A stretch of DNA of 8,856 bases from Oscillospiraceae bacterium (GTDB lineage: Bacteria > Bacillota > Clostridia > Oscillospirales > Ruminococcaceae), in the NCBI GenBank assembly GCA_020024475.1, contig JAHHTS010000093.1, forward strand, positions 1 through 8,856, read 5' to 3'. Of this stretch, positions 6,375 through 8,856 are shown piece by piece (position 1 is the stretch's first letter; every line of letters begins with the position of its first letter). The notes beneath the pieces were generated by a model. That model did not search any database. It was not told the DNA's origin and saw only the letters and a list, made by a program, of their open reading frames with translations. Position numbers and translations under genes: made by a program.

Positions 6375-8856
6375 CTATGAATTGTTCACAATGTATTGAT
6401 ATAAATCTTCTCTTACTGGCGTATCTAATATCCACTCTATCTCAACGGCTGTCTTATCCGTATTCGCCATCACAATTTCTTCCACCTGACCGGTAGCTGT
6501 CATTCTGCCCAGATAATAAAACTCTTTTGAAATCTTGTCATCTTTATTCTTCCTTACAAAAAGTTGTACATCAATCCCACGCTCTTTTGCATGAAGAAAA
6601 TTTTGAACATCCTCTGATTCTAGTGTTCTTCCACTTTTGGAAATTGCAATCAAGTGATTCTGATTTATGAAATGGTCTTCGTATTTTATCGTTTCACTGA
6701 TGTTTTCGCTTTTATCATAGTTGATAAATACCGGAAATGTCTTCGTTTTCTTATCGTATTTATAACCACCTATATTTAATGGAACTTCATTTCGTTCCCA
6801 ACGCAATAAACGACATACATCCTCATATGTATACTTCTGATACAACACAAAATCTGTATCTTGATATGTATTGCTATAATTGGCTTTATATCTTGAAATT
6901 CCAAATTCTACTAACTCTTTCAAAATATAGTAAAAATCATCGTTTTCCAACATGTTCGAAAATGACTTTGAAATCTGATAATCGTCGCCTTCTTTTTCTA
7001 CAAAGACACATTCTTTATAAGTTTTTTGAGCTGCTTTTGTAGGAAATTCATTGGTCATTACATTTACTACATTTTCTACACCAGTTGCATCCAAATCACA
7101 TGCATAATTTTCTTTCAAAGATTTTTGCAGAAGTCTAAAAATTCCATGTTGGTAATTTAATAAACGGCGTAATAACTCCAACTCTTGAATTCTTTTACCG
7201 TTAGCTAGTTTTTTTGATACAAATTCAATTACTTTTTCTTCCTCTTTCGATAAACGAATGGTATATTCTTTTTCATACTTTACAAGAAACTTATAGTAGG
7301 ATCCGAGACTGTGATTATCAAAAATTCTTAGCACGTCCATCTCCCCATATTTATCAAAATCTGCAAGTGCAGGGATGTACCCTAATTTATTTTTTAAGTT
7401 AAAATAATTTTCCTTGAGCAGTTTAATGTCATTAAAATTGGCATTGTCAATGGCTTGATAAATACGTTTCCGAGATACCTCATCAAAATGAATCGTACTT
7501 GATCCTAGGATTACACGTCCACCTTCTGTAATGTATCTTCGAATATTATCTTTGTTATAACTTCGATCCCCAGACAATGCAATGGGAATCATAAAGTTAT
7601 TTTTATAATTTCCGATAAAATCCAATATAACAACGTATTCCTTATCTTCTGCCTTACGAAGTCCCCGTCCTAATTGCTGAATGAACACAATTGGAGATTC
7701 TGTAGGTCTAAGCATAATAACTTGATTAATTTCAGGAACATCAACACCTTCTGAGAAAATATCAACGGAAAGAATGTAATCCAATGCTTCTGGCCCGTCC
7801 TCTCCAGCCAATCGTTCGATTGCTTCTGATCTTGCTTCCTCATCAGCACTTCCATCTAGTGCCAACGTCCGAAGACCTTTCGCATTAAACTTTTTAGATA
7901 ACATTTTTGCTTCTTCAATCCTGCTGCAGAAAATTAATCCTTTTACACGCTCTCCACTATATCCAAAATACTCCGCTTGCTTCATTACATTTGCAACACG
8001 TTCATCAGAAGTCAAATAGCGGAAGTTTTCAAATTTTTCTTCTTTTGTGTTCCCTTCATCTTGTATAATTTCAAGATCAGTAATTCCAAAGTAATGAAAA
8101 GGACACAATAAATCTTGCTCCATCGCATCTTGTAAACGTATTTCTAGAGCTATTTGATGATTGAAAATCTCATAGATATTTCGACCATCCATGTTATCAT
8201 CACGGCGATCTGGAGTTGCTGTCATTCCAAGCCAAAGTTTCGGCTTAAAATAATCCATTACCTTTTTATAGCTATTAGCAGCACTATGATGTGCCTCATC
8301 TATAATAATTGCATCAAAGTGGTCCGGCTGATATCTTTTCAATGTATCTTCTTTACTAAGCGTTTGTATTGTTGCAAATATAAAATCTTTCTCATAGTCT
8401 TGATGTTTTCCTGAGACAAGTCCCATAGAAACTTTTCTACCAAATACTTTTCTAAAAGAGTTCATGGCCTGTTTTGCAATTTGATTTCTATGTACCAAAA
8501 ATAAAACTCGTTCAAATCCCAATTCACGCATTGCAAATGCCGATGCATAAGTTTTTCCTGTTGCTGTACTACTTGTTAACAGCGCACGATCTTCTCCTGA
8601 TTTATAAATTCGATCTAGATTTTTGACAAACGCAATCTGCATAGAGTTTGGTTGTAATCGATATTCTTCCAAAGAGGGAATTTCTTCTTCTCTTGCAATT
8701 TTTCTCTGTTTTTCGATAATCTTATTTTTTACATATGTATCTGTGTAAGTCTCGATAAACTGCTCAAAATCATAGGTTGAATCTGAATTCCACAATTCAT
8801 CAAATTCCGTGAGAATATGATTTGCATATTCCCCTTGATTGGTAGAAACAATTTTT
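6375..8856 (-). CDS. DEAD/DEAH-box helicase with C-terminal DUF3427 region, 5' end outside window
   Basis: Superfamily 2 ATP-dependent nucleic-acid translocase. The frame stays open to position 8856. The TTG at 8795 is not a credible start: the codons before it give protein-like sequence (EFDELW just upstream) and no ribosome binding site is visible. Residues are therefore numbered from 8795 only for convenience. Visible motifs are Walker A STATGKT (76-82), DEAH (166-169), MTATP (191-195), motif V around FSEGVDVP (347-354) and motif VI QLGRGLR (374-380). The last 200 or so residues, with LLRWERN and FYYLGR, resemble DUF3427. Relatives with this layout usually carry an N-terminal phospholipase-D-type nuclease, and the visible FDELW segment fits the linker after it; that nuclease is inferred, not seen. 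The gene ends in TAG 13 bases before the Nudix gene, so the two are probably co-transcribed. A defence or restriction role is inferred from neighbours and family. The helicase assignment is secure. Confidence 0.93.
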   Translation of the reverse strand, partial: KIVSTNQGEYANHILTEFDELWNSDSTYDFEQFIETYTDTYVKNKIIEKQRKIAREEEIPSLEEYRLQPNSMQIAFVKNLDRIYKSGEDRALLTSSTATGKTYASAFAMRELGFERVLFLVHRNQIAKQAMNSFRKVFGRKVSMGLVSGKHQDYEKDFIFATIQTLSKEDTLKRYQPDHFDAIIIDEAHHSAANSYKKVMDYFKPKLWLGMTATPDRRDDNMDGRNIYEIFNHQIALEIRLQDAMEQDLLCPFHYFGITDLEIIQDEGNTKEEKFENFRYLTSDERVANVMKQAEYFGYSGERVKGLIFCSRIEEAKMLSKKFNAKGLRTLALDGSADEEARSEAIERLAGEDGPEALDYILSVDIFSEGVDVPEINQVIMLRPTESPIVFIQQLGRGLRKAEDKEYVVILDFIGNYKNNFMIPIALSGDRSYNKDNIRRYITEGGRVILGSSTIHFDEVSRKRIYQAIDNANFNDIKLLKENYFNLKNKLGYIPALADFDKYGEMDVLRIFDNHSLGSYYKFLVKYEKEYTIRLSKEEEKVIEFVSKKLANGKRIQELELLRRLLNYQHGIFRLLQKSLKENYACDLDATGVENVVNVMTNEFPTKAAQKTYKECVFVEKEGDDYQISKSFSNMLENDDFYYILKELVEFGISRYKANYSNTYQDTDFVLYQKYTYEDVCRLLRWERNEVPLNIGGYKYDKKTKTFPVFINYDKSENISETIKYEDHFINQNHLIAISKSGRTLESEDVQNFLHAKERGIDVQLFVRKNKDDKISKEFYYLGRMTATGQVEEIVMANTDKTAVEIEWILDTPVREDLYQYIVNNS

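Noticed and set aside
7670..7855. Minus-strand open frame of 61 codons
   Set aside because: It overlaps the conserved helicase motifs V and VI in another frame and is a shadow of that gene.
8793..8795. TTG as the start of the helicase gene
   Set aside because: The frame is open to the window edge with coherent protein sequence upstream, and there is no ribosome binding site before the TTG, so the gene is cut by the window.
1..8856. CRISPR array, tRNA or rRNA gene, toxin-antitoxin pair
   Set aside because: No regularly spaced repeats, no cloverleaf or rRNA-like sequence, and no small gene pair of that kind was seen on either strand.

Overview
The window reads as part of an anti-phage defence island from a low-GC Gram-positive bacterium. 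Lachnospiraceae or another clostridial lineage fits best. The reasons are AT-rich codon use, strong AGGAGG-type ribosome binding sites, tightly packed same-strand genes and a clostridial-looking helicase and Nudix pair. Species-level placement cannot be made from the sequence alone. Every gene I accept lies on the minus strand, so transcription runs from high to low coordinates.

Right part (8856 to 5972): a superfamily 2 DEAD/DEAH helicase with a C-terminal DUF3427-type region. It is open through the right edge, so its N-terminus, probably a phospholipase-D-type nuclease, lies outside the window. A MutT-like Nudix hydrolase follows 13 bases later. The two look like one operon.

Middle gap (5971 to 5810): 162 bases with two weak promoter candidates, a 33-codon open frame and the ribosome binding site of the next gene. 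I see no convincing terminator.

Central part (5809 to 271): a four-gene operon. It begins with an EVE-HNH endonuclease, a modification-dependent restriction type. Three bases later comes a protein with an N-terminal Cap4/DUF4297-like restriction-endonuclease-fold motif set. Next, with one-base TAATG overlaps at both junctions, come a 261-residue middle component and an 800-residue SMC/Rad50-like ABC ATPase with a CPFC zinc-hook motif. The last three match the architecture of ABC three-component (ABC-3C) systems, of which Lamassu (LmuA, LmuC, LmuB) is the best known. By analogy the ATPase and middle component would sense foreign or aberrant DNA and release the nuclease. The attached EVE-HNH gene would add recognition of modified DNA, or be an integral fourth part.

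Left end (about 240 to 1): the 5' end of a degraded insertion sequence, starting about 30 bases after the ATPase stop. It has a truncated IS3-type OrfA start (31 codons). Its leader carries a long inverted repeat that hides the transposase ribosome binding site in read-through transcripts and is followed by five Ts, so it may also terminate the defence operon.
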